NCBI RefSeq assembly: GCF_002902945.1 | Contig: NZ_CP026101.1 | Span: 2,294,001-2,358,000 of the forward strand | Direction of reading: 5' to 3' | From: Paraburkholderia caribensis | Lineage (GTDB): Bacteria; Pseudomonadota; Gammaproteobacteria; Burkholderiales; Burkholderiaceae | Length of the DNA: 64,000 nt | Shown: positions 35,204-43,706 of the stretch, piece after piece | Layout of the letters: each line of letters opens with the position of its first letter | How positions within the stretch are numbered: position 1 is the stretch's first letter | The notes under the pieces: generated by a model | Databases searched by the model: none | Told to the model about the DNA's origin: nothing | What the model saw: the letters and a program-made list of their open reading frames with translations, nothing else | Made by a program: the position numbers and the translations under genes

Positions 35204-35935
35204 ATGCAGAACTACGGTATTGCCCACGTCTGGGCACAAGGGGATTTCGTCACACGCGGCATCGCGGTGACGTTGCTGATCATGTCGGTGCTGTCGTGGA
35301 CCGTGATCGTCGTCAAGAGCTGGAACGTGATGCGCCTGAACCGCCTGACGAGGAACGCCGAAAAAGCCTTCTGGCATTCGGACGATGTCGCCGACGGCAT
35401 GAAGAAGCTTGGCAGCGGCACGTCGTCGCCGGCCGAGAACCCGTTCCTCGCGCTCGCGCTGTCGGGCCAGGAAGCCGCCGATCACCATCATCAGACGCAA
35501 CCGCATCTGCACGACCGCATGGACGTGTCGGACTGGATCACGCGCTGCCTGAAGGACACCATGGACGAAAGCGTCGCGCGCATGCAGAGCGGCCTCGCGG
35601 TGCTCGCGTCGATCGGCAGCACGGCGCCGTTCGTCGGCCTGTTCGGCACGGTGTGGGGGATCTATCACGCACTGCTGGGCATCGGCGCGTCGGGCCAGTC
35701 GTCGATCGATCAGGTCGCGGGCCCCGTCGGCGAAGCGCTCATCATGACGGCCTTCGGTCTGTTTGTCGCCATTCCCGCCGTGCTCGGCTACAACGCGCTG
35801 ACGCGCGCCAACAAGGGCATCGTCAGCAAGCTGAGCCGCTTTGCGCACGGCCTCCATGCGTTCTTCGTCACGGGCGCCCGCCTGTCGTCGTCGAAACGCG
35901 GAGACGGTCTTCGGCTCGCGACCCGCGCCAACTAA
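35204..35935 (+). CDS. exbB: Biopolymer transport protein ExbB
   Basis: A 243-residue MotA/TolQ/ExbB family proton channel with three transmembrane segments, the last two in the family motif GSTAPFVGLFGTVWGIYHAL and GEALIMTAFGLFVAIPAVL. AAAGGA lies before the ATG. Part of tonB-exbB-exbD. Confidence 0.95.
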   Translation: MQNYGIAHVWAQGDFVTRGIAVTLLIMSVLSWTVIVVKSWNVMRLNRLTRNAEKAFWHSDDVADGMKKLGSGTSSPAENPFLALALSGQEAADHHHQTQPHLHDRMDVSDWITRCLKDTMDESVARMQSGLAVLASIGSTAPFVGLFGTVWGIYHALLGIGASGQSSIDQVAGPVGEALIMTAFGLFVAIPAVLGYNALTRANKGIVSKLSRFAHGLHAFFVTGARLSSSKRGDGLRLATRAN

Positions 35936-35951
35936 ATAGCGAGACATAGCG

Positions 35952-36371
35952 ATGGCAATGAGCCCTTTCGCCGGCGACGATGACGACGGCCTCATGAATG
36001 AAATCAACATGACGCCGCTCGTCGACGTCATGCTGGTGCTCCTGATCGTATTCATGGTGACGATCCCCGTGATCCGCCATGCGGTGAAGATCGATCTGCC
36101 GCATGCGAGCAGCCAGAAGGAAGACACGAAGCCTGCGCAGGTGACGGTTTCGATCGACGCCGACGGCAACGTGTCGTGGGACGACCAGAAGATCTCCGAC
36201 GACATGCTGCAGGCAAAGATCGCCGCTGCTGCACAGCAGGAGCCGCAGCCGGAGCTGCATCTGAGCGCGGACCGCAAGGTCGCGTACGAAAAGGTGGCGC
36301 AGGTGATGTCGGCGGCGCAGGCAGGCGGCCTGACGAAGATCGGTTTCGTCACGGAACCGAAGTCGAAATAG
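35952..36371 (+). CDS. exbD: Biopolymer transport protein ExbD
   Basis: A 139-residue ExbD with one membrane anchor (INMTPLVDVMLVLLIVFMVT, containing the essential Asp) and a periplasmic domain ending LTKIGFVTEPKSK. It completes the ExbB-ExbD proton motor for TonB. Two hairpins follow the stop. Confidence 0.95.
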   Translation: MAMSPFAGDDDDGLMNEINMTPLVDVMLVLLIVFMVTIPVIRHAVKIDLPHASSQKEDTKPAQVTVSIDADGNVSWDDQKISDDMLQAKIAAAAQQEPQPELHLSADRKVAYEKVAQVMSAAQAGGLTKIGFVTEPKSK

Positions 36372-36399
36372 GCGCGCCGCCTACCTCGGTTCGAACAAA

Positions 36400-36418
36400 A
36401 GCCCTGTTTTTCAGGGCT
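36400..36418 (+). terminator. First hairpin after exbD
   Basis: AGCCCTG and CAGGGCT pair around a T-rich loop. The downstream tract is not T-rich. Confidence 0.4.
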
Positions 36419-36424
36419 CAAAGT

Positions 36425-36458
36425 AAAAGGCCTTCATCGTCGGATGAAGGCCTTTTTT
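36425..36458 (+). terminator. Rho-independent terminator of tonB-exbB-exbD
   Basis: A 12-base stem (AAGGCCTTCATC with its complement) around GTCG, with T6 to the right and an A-rich flank on the left. It may work in both directions. Confidence 0.85.
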
Positions 36459-36489
36459 CATGCGCACTCGGCGCCTTCGGGCGGCGGGA

Positions 36490-36606
36490 TCATTTACCAT
36501 CGCTTCTGCTCTGGACCTGATCACCGCATGCGAACGCCGTGGTCGACACGGACACCGCTGTCAGCCCTATCAGGCTCGCTATCAAAGCGGCCGTGATTTT
36601 TCGCAT
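36490..36606 (-). CDS. 38-residue exported peptide
   Basis: An open frame of 38 codons starting at 36606. MRKITAALIASLIGLTAVSV is a textbook signal peptide, followed by a cleavage site after AFA and a mature stub of only about 12 residues (CGDQVQSRSDGK). AAGGAG lies six bases before the ATG. It reads toward exbD. The AFAC site lacks the leucine of a lipobox, so lipidation is uncertain. Function unknown. Confidence 0.65.
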   Translation of the reverse strand: MRKITAALIASLIGLTAVSVSTTAFACGDQVQSRSDGK

Positions 36607-36757
36607 AGGACACTCCTTAGCGAAGGGATTTCAATATAAGCCCGTGCGCTTTTCCATTCAAGCCTGCGGCCATTGAAAGTATCCATCGCCGGCCGCGCTT
36701 GCATGGCGAAAAGGTATTTCACTTCCTGCGGGCGCGTGAAAGTACGCGCCAGAGGCA

Positions 36758-37738
36758 TCACGCCACAGCTGCTTTCAGCCGCAGATTCTTCGCTTCGCGC
36801 TCCGGGCATTCCTGTTGAATATGCTTGCCGGTGTCGGGGTCGAGCATCTCGACGAGATAATCGACGAAGGTCCGCACGGCGGGCACCATGCCCTGCCGCG
36901 ACAGAAACACGGCGTATAGCTGCGGCGACGGCAGCGTCCAGCCCGGCATCACGGGCGACAGCCGTCCGCTGCGCAGCGCGGCGCCGTACATCATTTCCGG
37001 CAACGCCGCGATGCCGACGCCCGCGAGCGCCGCTTCCAGGATCATCATCAGGTCGGCCGTCACGAGGCGCGGCTCATGGTCGTGCGCGTGGCGCGTGCCG
37101 TCGGGCGCGATCAGGTTGTAGACGTGGCGGCCGTCGCCCGTCGGCGTATCGAGCGTTTCGAAGCGTTTCAGGTCAGCGGGCTCGAGCGGCGGCGCGTTCT
37201 GGCTCAGAAGACTCGGCGCGCCGACCAGCATCTGCTGCGTACGCCACAGCGGCCGCACGACGATATTCGCGTTTTCGGGCGGCTCCGAACGCACGCGCAG
37301 CGCCACATCGATCGAATCCTCGAACAGGTCGACCACGCGGTTCGTCACGCGCATCACGACGCGCACTTCGGGGAAACGGTGCATGAACTCCGGCATGATC
37401 TGCGACATGATGGTCTGCGAGATCGTCACGGGCACGCTCACGCGCACCGTGCCGCGCGGCGACGAGCGCAACTGCTGGACGACGTTGACGGCCGCCTGCG
37501 CCTCCGACAGCATCGCCTGACAGTGCTGGTAGAACAGTTGCCCGGCTTCCGTCAGCGCGAGCTTGCGCGTCGAGCGCTGCAAAAGACGCACGCCCAGCGA
37601 CGCCTCCAGCTCCGTCAGCCGGCGCGACAGGCGCGACTTCGAAATGCCGAGCACGCGTTCGGCGGCGGAGAATCCGCCATGTTCGACGACCTGCGAAAAG
37701 TACATCAGGTCATTCAGGTTATGCGAATCGATCTTCAT
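36758..37738 (-). CDS. LysR-family transcriptional regulator, divergent from pirin
   Basis: A 326-residue LysR protein: helix-turn-helix GFSAAERVLGISKSRLSRRL near residues 22-41, and an effector domain with the family blocks VVMRVTNRVVDLFEDSIDVA and LAGVGIAALPEMM. It belongs to the DsdC/PtxR-like group often found beside pirin genes. Its start lies 122 bases from that of the pirin gene. Confidence 0.92.
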   Translation of the reverse strand: MKIDSHNLNDLMYFSQVVEHGGFSAAERVLGISKSRLSRRLTELEASLGVRLLQRSTRKLALTEAGQLFYQHCQAMLSEAQAAVNVVQQLRSSPRGTVRVSVPVTISQTIMSQIMPEFMHRFPEVRVVMRVTNRVVDLFEDSIDVALRVRSEPPENANIVVRPLWRTQQMLVGAPSLLSQNAPPLEPADLKRFETLDTPTGDGRHVYNLIAPDGTRHAHDHEPRLVTADLMMILEAALAGVGIAALPEMMYGAALRSGRLSPVMPGWTLPSPQLYAVFLSRQGMVPAVRTFVDYLVEMLDPDTGKHIQQECPEREAKNLRLKAAVA

Positions 37739-37860
37739 GTCATCGTTTCACTAGCAGAACAATCCATTGCGATAGACAGCCTGTTACGGCCCAAAACGGT
37801 CCATATAATAGCCCTATGTTTCAGAAATAACGCTATTCCCCAATTTTCGAGGTGATTTTG

Positions 37861-38733
37861 ATGAGCGCGACCCGCACGATCGAACGCACGTATCCTTCCG
37901 TACGCACGGTTGAAGGCGGCGGTTTCGTCGTCCACCGCCCGTTTCCGACCCGCATGCTGATGGATTTCGACCCATTTCTTCTGCTCGACGAAATGGGCCC
38001 CGTCGACTACGCGCCCGGCGAGGCGAAAGGCGCGCCTGATCACCCGCATCGCGGCTTCGAAACGGTGACGTACGTGCTCGAAGGCCAGTTTGGTCACAAG
38101 GATTCGGCGGGCCACTCGGGCACGCTGCGCGCGGGCGACGTGCAATGGATGACGGCGGGCGCAGGTGTCGTGCATAGCGAAATGCCCGATCCGTCGTTCG
38201 TCGCGACGGGCGGCCGCGTGCATGGCCTGCAACTGTGGGTGAACTTGCCCAGGCGCGACAAGATGATCGCGCCGCGCTATCAGGAAATGCCGTCGGCGGG
38301 GATTCCCGTTGCAACATCCGCAGACGGCAAGGTCCGCGTGAAAGTGATTGCGGGCGAGGCGCTCGGCGTGAAGGCCGCGATCGAAACGCGCACGCCGATC
38401 CTCTATCAGCATTTCACGCTGCAGCCTGGCGCGCAGATCGTGCACCCCGTGCCGCGCGACTATCGGGTGTTCGCTTATGGGCTGTCGGGAAAAGGCCTCT
38501 ATAGCGACGAGCGGCTGGAAATCGACGCGCAGCAGATGATCGTCTTCGACAACGACGGCGACACGGTGACGATCGCCGCGGGCGCCGAACCGCTCGACGT
38601 GCTGTTGTTCGGCGGCGTGCCGCTGAACGAGCCTGTCGTGCGCTACGGCCCGTTCGTGATGAATACCGAAGACGAAATCCGGCAGGCTGTCATCGACTAT
38701 CAGGCCGGCCGCATGGGGCAGATCACGCACTAG
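37861..38733 (+). CDS. Pirin family protein
   Basis: A 290-residue bicupin. The metal-binding motif DHPHRGFETVTYVLEGQ (two His plus Glu) lies in the first cupin, and GLQLWVNLPRRDKM closes it. Pirins bind iron; some are quercetinases and others transcription cofactors. Divergent from the adjacent LysR gene, which probably controls it. Confidence 0.93.
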   Translation: MSATRTIERTYPSVRTVEGGGFVVHRPFPTRMLMDFDPFLLLDEMGPVDYAPGEAKGAPDHPHRGFETVTYVLEGQFGHKDSAGHSGTLRAGDVQWMTAGAGVVHSEMPDPSFVATGGRVHGLQLWVNLPRRDKMIAPRYQEMPSAGIPVATSADGKVRVKVIAGEALGVKAAIETRTPILYQHFTLQPGAQIVHPVPRDYRVFAYGLSGKGLYSDERLEIDAQQMIVFDNDGDTVTIAAGAEPLDVLLFGGVPLNEPVVRYGPFVMNTEDEIRQAVIDYQAGRMGQITH

Positions 38734-38898
38734 CCGTCCATACGGCTTTTCGCGGCAGGCGCTCAGCCGCGAATCGCAGCAAATTCGTTCACAATAGCGG
38801 TTCGAGCCGCGCGCCGCGTCATGCGCCGCGCGGCGCTATCGTTCCAACCGAGCGTTCCCACTGAACGTTCTGACTCAACGTCCCGCACAGGAGCGCGC

Positions 38899-39297
38899 AT
38901 GGCAGACACGAAGGTCACCGCACACATCGGCTCGACGGATTTCCAGGTGCTGTTCGACGACGGCACACACACATGGCTCGCCGACGAACCGGAGTCGCTG
39001 GGCGGCGGCGATCGTGGCCCGACGCCGAACTCCCTGCTGCTGTCGAGCCTCGGCGCGTGCACGTCGATTACGCTGAAAATGTACGCACAGCGTAAAGGCT
39101 GGCCGCTCGAAGAAGTGCGCGTGACGCTGTCGATGCAGAAAGATGGCGACGGCACGGCGATCGACCGGCAAATTGTCCTGACGGGCAATCTGTCGGACGA
39201 ACAGCAGGAACGACTCCTGCAAATAGCCAATGCATGCCCCGTGCACAAGATCCTGAGCAATCCGATCTCGATCCGCACGGGCCTGGCCGTTGCCTGA
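38899..39297 (+). CDS. OsmC family peroxiredoxin-like protein
   Basis: A 132-residue OsmC/Ohr family protein with both reactive cysteines, in SSLGACTSITLKMYA and NACPVHKILSNPI. It would reduce organic or other peroxides using a thiol. AGGAG precedes the ATG. It sits after the pirin gene but with 165 bases between them. Confidence 0.9.
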   Translation: MADTKVTAHIGSTDFQVLFDDGTHTWLADEPESLGGGDRGPTPNSLLLSSLGACTSITLKMYAQRKGWPLEEVRVTLSMQKDGDGTAIDRQIVLTGNLSDEQQERLLQIANACPVHKILSNPISIRTGLAVA

Positions 39298-39336
39298 TAG
39301 TGCGTGAACCTTGAGCTTTAAGAGGAAGCTGTCGTC

Positions 39337-39828
39337 TTGAACTTCGAACATCTCATTCAGATCAACGATCCGCTCAATCCGCTCGTCGAATCGCTGACGC
39401 GCGAACAGTTGTGGGAAGGGCTCGTGCTGCGCGCGGAGCAGCCGCAACTGTTCGTGATGGGCCTCGACAGCTGCTCGATCCTGTCGCGCACGGACAGCAC
39501 GATGGAGCGCGAGTTGCACTACGGCCAGGCAACCGTGCGCGACCACGTCACGCTCACGCCGCAAAAAAGCGTGCGCTACGACATCAGCGCGACGGCCGAT
39601 TACGTCGGCGGCTCGCTGACGATGACCATCGAGCAGCCCGACGAACTGCAGCTCTTCCTGCGCTTCGAGTACAAGACGAGCCTGCCATCCGCGGACCAGA
39701 ACGTCGACCCGGACGCGCATCAAACGGAAGAGATCGTGAAATCGGCGTATCGCGAGTCGGACATCGATACGGTCCGCCTCATCCGCCAGTACGTCAGCGC
39801 GCGCAATACGCCTGACCAGTTGCACTGA
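39337..39828 (+). CDS. DUF1857/SRPBCC-family protein
   Basis: A 163-residue protein with the DUF1857 pattern: MNFEHLIQINDPLNPLVESL, then LTREQLWEGLVLRAEQPQL and a beta-rich core ending VRLIRQYVSARN. SRPBCC-fold members bind hydrophobic ligands. A TTG start at 39337 is preferred because AGAGGAAG lies nine bases upstream. Function unknown. Confidence 0.8.
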   Translation: MNFEHLIQINDPLNPLVESLTREQLWEGLVLRAEQPQLFVMGLDSCSILSRTDSTMERELHYGQATVRDHVTLTPQKSVRYDISATADYVGGSLTMTIEQPDELQLFLRFEYKTSLPSADQNVDPDAHQTEEIVKSAYRESDIDTVRLIRQYVSARNTPDQLH

Positions 39829-39916
39829 ATCTCGCGCGCCGCCCAAGCCTCCTGGGCGGCGCAAATCCCCTCGCCTATCGAAACACCAAACCGATTAGTT
39901 TTGAAACCTTGTAAAT

Positions 39917-39935
39917 GGGAATGGTTATCATTTAG
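39917..39935. promoter_or_regulatory. Fur-box-like site upstream of hemP
   Basis: GGGAATGGTTATCATTTAG matches 12 of 19 positions of the Fur consensus, about 40 bases before the hemP start. Confidence 0.45.
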
Positions 39936-39972
39936 AATCAATCTAACGAATCGACGAACACCAACGGCAAGC

Positions 39973-40248
39973 ATGACGAACATGACACGCTCTTCCACGC
40001 TTAGCCTGCGCCGCCCCGCGGCAGCGGCACTGACGACCGGTCGTCCCGCCAAATCGATGACGGCGTCGCCTGCGGAACGCCATGCAGCCAACGGCAACGA
40101 CGCAGCGCCGGCCACAGCAGAAACGTCGGAGCGCGTGTTGCGCAGCGATGCGCTGCTTCAGGGCCGCAGTCATGTGAGCATCATGCACAACGGCGAGACG
40201 TATCAGTTGCGCGCAACGCGACTGGGTAAACTGATTCTGACGAAGTAA
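39973..40248 (+). CDS. hemP: Hemin uptake protein HemP
   Basis: A 91-residue protein ending in the HemP core: RSHVSIMHNGETYQLRATRL, then GKLILTK. HemP is a short Fur-regulated factor needed for haem uptake gene activity in some betaproteobacteria. Here the core is preceded by about 50 low-complexity residues, longer than a minimal HemP, so an internal start is possible. A Fur-like box lies upstream. Confidence 0.85.
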   Translation: MTNMTRSSTLSLRRPAAAALTTGRPAKSMTASPAERHAANGNDAAPATAETSERVLRSDALLQGRSHVSIMHNGETYQLRATRLGKLILTK

Positions 40249-40294
40249 CGAATGCCGCAGTAAAGATTGATTGAGTACCGGGTATTGTGGGGAC

Positions 40295-40408
40295 CACCTC
40301 CCAGAGAGGTGTTGGGCACTAGCCAGCCACGACGGCTTGCACGCGAGATCTAGACCCCTTCGTGCAGACACCAAGCCAGCCGTCGAAGCAAGCCAGGCCG
40401 TTTTTTTT
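40295..40408 (+). ncRNA. Candidate structured small RNA or hemP 3' UTR
   Basis: A gene-free stretch with strong folding on the plus strand. Hairpin CACCTC-loop-GAGGTG lies at 40295-40311. A large stem at 40330-40385 pairs CGACGG/CCGTCG, then CTTG/CAAG and GCACG/CGTGC. CAAGCCAGCCGT (40372) is nearly repeated as CAAGCCAGGCCGT (40389), directly before a T8 run at 40401-40408. The two copies can compete for the same partner, GACGGCTTG. It follows hemP on the same strand. I do not recognise an RNA family, and no promoter was found. Confidence 0.5.
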
Positions 40409-40466
40409 GGTTCTCACCGCGACGTATGCGCTTATGAATCGCGCAACGTTCATGAATGATGAAAGC

Positions 40467-40500
40467 GAAGCCGTGCAGATGACATCGTCTGCGCGGCTTC
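40467..40500. terminator. Hairpin between hemP and the HbpS-like gene
   Basis: GAAGCCGTGCAGA and TCTGCGCGGCTTC pair with one mismatch around eight bases. It lies between two convergent genes. A T-rich flank (TGTGTTTTGG) is on the plus side and the minus side has only short T-runs. Confidence 0.55.
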
Positions 40501-40525
40501 TGTGTTTTGGGGGCGTACGGAACCG

Positions 40526-40933
40526 TCAGCGCAATTCGAGCGCGGCAATGCCCGCGCGTGCAATCGCCGTGTCCTGCTCCGACTTCACGCCCGACACGCC
40601 GATCGCGCCCACCGTCTCGCCTTCCACGACGATGGGCACACCGCCTTCCACGAAGGCGGCGAGCGGCGCACTCAGAAACGCGATGCGCCCCTGCTTGATG
40701 ACGTCTTCGTAGACCTTGGTTTCGCGGCGCCCGAGCGCGGCCGTGCGCCCTTTCGCGGTCGCCATGTCGACCGTGCCGGGCGCCGCGCCATCCATACGGT
40801 GCAGATGCAGGAGATGACCGCCGTCGTCGAGAATCGCGATCGTCACGGTCCAGTGATTCGCCGCCGCATGCGCTTGCGCAGCGGCGGCTATCTTGCCGAT
40901 GTCTTCGTCGGTCAATACGGGTTTGGTTCTCAC
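40526..40933 (-). CDS. GlcG/HbpS-family haem-binding-like protein
   Basis: A 135-residue GlcG/HbpS family protein: MDMATAKGRTAALGRRE and FVEGGVPIVVEGETVGAIG are the family pattern. HbpS binds haem and can act as a redox sensor partner in Streptomyces. Start is a GTG at 40933 with GAGG upstream. It lies directly after the ftr operon on the same strand, 34 bases past the ftrD stop, and may be part of it. Confidence 0.85.
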   Translation of the reverse strand: MRTKPVLTDEDIGKIAAAAQAHAAANHWTVTIAILDDGGHLLHLHRMDGAAPGTVDMATAKGRTAALGRRETKVYEDVIKQGRIAFLSAPLAAFVEGGVPIVVEGETVGAIGVSGVKSEQDTAIARAGIAALELR

Positions 40934-40967
40934 GGGCGCCTCGCTCGGATACGCGGCGCGCCGCCGA

Positions 40968-42377
40968 TCAATGTGCCGGCCAGTACCAGAACATCAGCCA
41001 CCACGCGCTATCGACGACGGCCAGTGCTGCCATGAACCATACCACCGACAACGCGCGCTGGAAAACCCGCGCCGTGTAGCGGCGCGTCACGAGCCACGCG
41101 AGCCACGCGCTCCACGCATTCGAAATCACGAGAATCGCGATGCGCACGTCCGACGCCCAATCGAGCGGCACATGTTCGGCCTTCAGCAGCGACAGCGTCG
41201 TCGCCGACAGACCGAGGAACACACCGGTGCCCGCAATCGGAATCAGCGCTTGCGCAAGATGATGCAGGCGCGTCCTGTCGAAGCGCCCCAGCATGCGGGT
41301 CGCGCCCGCCAGCAACGCGAGCAGCGCCGTGCCGTAGACCACGCCCGTCGCGAGGATGTAGGCGATGATCATCGTGCCGTCGAGCCACGAGAACACGTCG
41401 TTCTGTTCCGGATAATGCGTGAACAGGAACCACGGCGCGTTCGTGTCGAGCGGCCACATGATGTCGTGATCGATAAGCCATGTCGCAAGCGATTGCTTGA
41501 CGTCGATGAACCACGGCGAGCCCGTCCAGTGGAACGCGCCGATCGCGATGCCCAGCAGGCCATAGAGAATCAGCGCCGTGTCCCAGGCGCTCGCCTGCTT
41601 GTCGCCGAGATTCACGACTTCCGACGACGGCTTGCGCCACGTCAACGCAATCGCGTCGCGGTGCCCGCTGCAGCGGCCGCACATATGGCAGGCGGAGGCG
41701 CCCTCCATCTTGCGCAACGGCACGAGCGGCGCGCAGTTGATGGGGATCACGCGATGCCCGTGTTCGCCTTCCTTGTACGACCGGCGCCACGCGTCTTCGT
41801 CGACCTTGTAGTGGAACGGCGCGAGGCGCGCCAGAAGCGAAAAAACCCCGTTGACGGGGCACAGGTACTTACACCAGACACGCTTCTCTCGACCGTACAA
41901 CAACCCGATGATCATCGCGGCAAAGGTCGATCCGCCTAACACCAGCAAGACCGCTTTCGGATACTGATAGACGCTGACCATCTGACCGTAGATCGTCGTC
42001 AGACCGAAGGCGACGAACGGCCAGCCGCCCCAGCGCATCCAGCGCGGGATCGCCCAGCCTCGTCCGTATTTGCTGGCGAACTCCGCGAGCGCGCCTTCGG
42101 GGCACAGCACGCCGCACCAGACGCGCCCGAGCATCACCATCGACAGCAGCACGAACGGCCACCAGATGCCCCAGAAAACGAACTGCGCCGCGAGCGTCAG
42201 GTTGTTCCACAGATGCGCGGTGTCGCCCGGCAGTTCGGTGAATGCGGGCACGAGAATCAGGAAAGCGTAGACGGCAACGACGACCCACTGGATGCCGCGG
42301 ATGGCAGCGCCGTGGCGCTGCATCCAGTTGCCGGCTTCCGCAAGCCGGCTGCGGCGATTTGCGACTACCGTCGTCAT
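40968..42377 (-). CDS. ftrD: FtrD: NapH-like polyferredoxin of the ferrous iron transporter
   Basis: A 469-residue membrane ferredoxin. Cysteine clusters CGVLCPEGALAEF, CKYLCPVNGVFSL and CHMCGRCSGHRDAI bind iron-sulfur centres, and several transmembrane segments surround them. In Bordetella and Burkholderia the ftrABCD system takes up ferrous iron, with FtrD thought to supply electrons. Its start overlaps the ftrC stop (ATGA), and the longer frame upstream is antisense noise. Confidence 0.92.
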   Translation of the reverse strand: MTTVVANRRSRLAEAGNWMQRHGAAIRGIQWVVVAVYAFLILVPAFTELPGDTAHLWNNLTLAAQFVFWGIWWPFVLLSMVMLGRVWCGVLCPEGALAEFASKYGRGWAIPRWMRWGGWPFVAFGLTTIYGQMVSVYQYPKAVLLVLGGSTFAAMIIGLLYGREKRVWCKYLCPVNGVFSLLARLAPFHYKVDEDAWRRSYKEGEHGHRVIPINCAPLVPLRKMEGASACHMCGRCSGHRDAIALTWRKPSSEVVNLGDKQASAWDTALILYGLLGIAIGAFHWTGSPWFIDVKQSLATWLIDHDIMWPLDTNAPWFLFTHYPEQNDVFSWLDGTMIIAYILATGVVYGTALLALLAGATRMLGRFDRTRLHHLAQALIPIAGTGVFLGLSATTLSLLKAEHVPLDWASDVRIAILVISNAWSAWLAWLVTRRYTARVFQRALSVVWFMAALAVVDSAWWLMFWYWPAH

Positions 42378-43231
42378 GCCGCGCGCCCTGCCGCCTGTTG
42401 CGCGGGAACGCGCTTCGAACGGCGGATCAGATACCACACGAAGGCCCAGTAGAGCGCATACGTGATCAGGTTCATCAGCGCCGGATGCGCGCGATAACCC
42501 GTCAGCGTCGCGACCAGCGAGCCGAACGTGCTGGAGTCGTCGAGAATCATCGACGTGTTCCATATGCGATCGACGATGGTCGGCAGGATTTCCTTGTCGA
42601 TCAGCTTGTCGACGCCCGTCTGGAACAGCCCCGCGCCGAGGAACAGCAGCATGATTTCGGTGACGCGGAAGAACAGGCGCCACGAGAAAATCTTGCCGCC
42701 CAGCTGCAGCAGGTAAAACGTCACGAATGCGAGACCGAGGCCGAGCAGCACGGCAATGATCTGGTCCATGCCGACGTGGCCCGACTGGCCGAAGCCCAGG
42801 CCGTACAGGAAAATGACCGTCTCGCTGCCCTCACGCGCGATCGCCAGCGCGACGAGCACCGCGACACCCCACCAGTTCGCGTTCTGCGTGCTCTTCTTCA
42901 GCGACTGTTCCATGTCGCGCTTGAGCGTGCGCCCGTGCGACTTCATCCAGATCACCATCTGCACGATCAGCACGCAGGCGATCAGCACCATCGCAGTCTG
43001 GAAATAATCCTGCGCATCGCCGGATAGCACCTCGGTGAAGCCGACCAGCGCCGCGCCCAGGCCGATCGCGGCCAGAATGCCCGCCGCGACGCCCGCCCAC
43101 AGATACGGCAGACCGTGACGCGCCTGTTCGTCGCCGTTCTTCAGCCACGCGTACAGAATGCCGACGACGAGCAGCGCCTCGACGCTTTCCCGCCAAACGA
43201 TGAACACTACCTGACCCATCGAAACCTCCAA
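42374..43231 (-). CDS. ftrC: FtrC: FTR1-type iron permease
   Basis: A 285-residue FTR1 permease. The two conserved iron-binding motifs are present as WRESVEALLVVGILYAWL near residue 13 and AIAREGSETVIFLYG near residue 128. It has about seven transmembrane segments. It moves ferrous-derived iron across the inner membrane after FtrA/FtrB. Overlaps ftrD by four bases. Confidence 0.95.
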   Translation of the reverse strand: MEVSMGQVVFIVWRESVEALLVVGILYAWLKNGDEQARHGLPYLWAGVAAGILAAIGLGAALVGFTEVLSGDAQDYFQTAMVLIACVLIVQMVIWMKSHGRTLKRDMEQSLKKSTQNANWWGVAVLVALAIAREGSETVIFLYGLGFGQSGHVGMDQIIAVLLGLGLAFVTFYLLQLGGKIFSWRLFFRVTEIMLLFLGAGLFQTGVDKLIDKEILPTIVDRIWNTSMILDDSSTFGSLVATLTGYRAHPALMNLITYALYWAFVWYLIRRSKRVPAQQAAGRAA

Positions 43232-43282
43232 CCACTTCAGTGGACGCCACGCGTCCGTATTACGGCCCGTGCTGCCGCGACG

Positions 43283-43618
43283 TCACTTGGCGACGATCAC
43301 GCCCTGCGCCTGCTGATGGAAATCATCAAAGAACTTGTAGGTGCCGGGATCGAGCGGAGCGATCACCACCACCGATTCGGCGCCCGGCGCCAGAACCTTT
43401 TCCTTGCGCAACTCGACGCTTTCGAACTCCGCCGCGCCCTTGCCCGTGTTCTTCACTTCGATCCGGATGCGCTTGCCCGCAGGCACTTCGATACGCGCCG
43501 GCGTCAGCTTGCCGTCCGTCATTTCGAGCTTGAACGTCACGGCTTCCTCGGCGGCGTGCGCCGCGCCGAAGAACGATGCCGCCATCGCGAGAACGGCAAG
43601 CTTCTGATTGACTCTCAT
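43283..43618 (-). CDS. ftrB: FtrB: periplasmic cupredoxin
   Basis: A 111-residue protein with a signal peptide (LAVLAMAASFFGAAHA) and a cupredoxin-like fold (TPARIEVPAGKRIRIEVKNT, then FFDDFHQQAQGVIVAK). In FtrABCD it is thought to oxidise ferrous iron as the copper-containing partner of FtrA. Cupredoxin copper ligands are not complete by eye. Confidence 0.85.
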   Translation of the reverse strand: MRVNQKLAVLAMAASFFGAAHAAEEAVTFKLEMTDGKLTPARIEVPAGKRIRIEVKNTGKGAAEFESVELRKEKVLAPGAESVVVIAPLDPGTYKFFDDFHQQAQGVIVAK

Positions 43619-43706
43619 GCATCCTTCCTAAAAATGCGGCGCGCTCTCACGCGCCGCTCATTGCCGCTCGTCACGGCATCAGGGATCGCGATGCGATCGA
43701 CACCGA

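Noticed and set aside
42378..42683. Upstream extension of ftrD
   Set aside because: It lies within ftrC in a different frame; the ATGA overlap at 42374-42377 gives the normal ftrD start.
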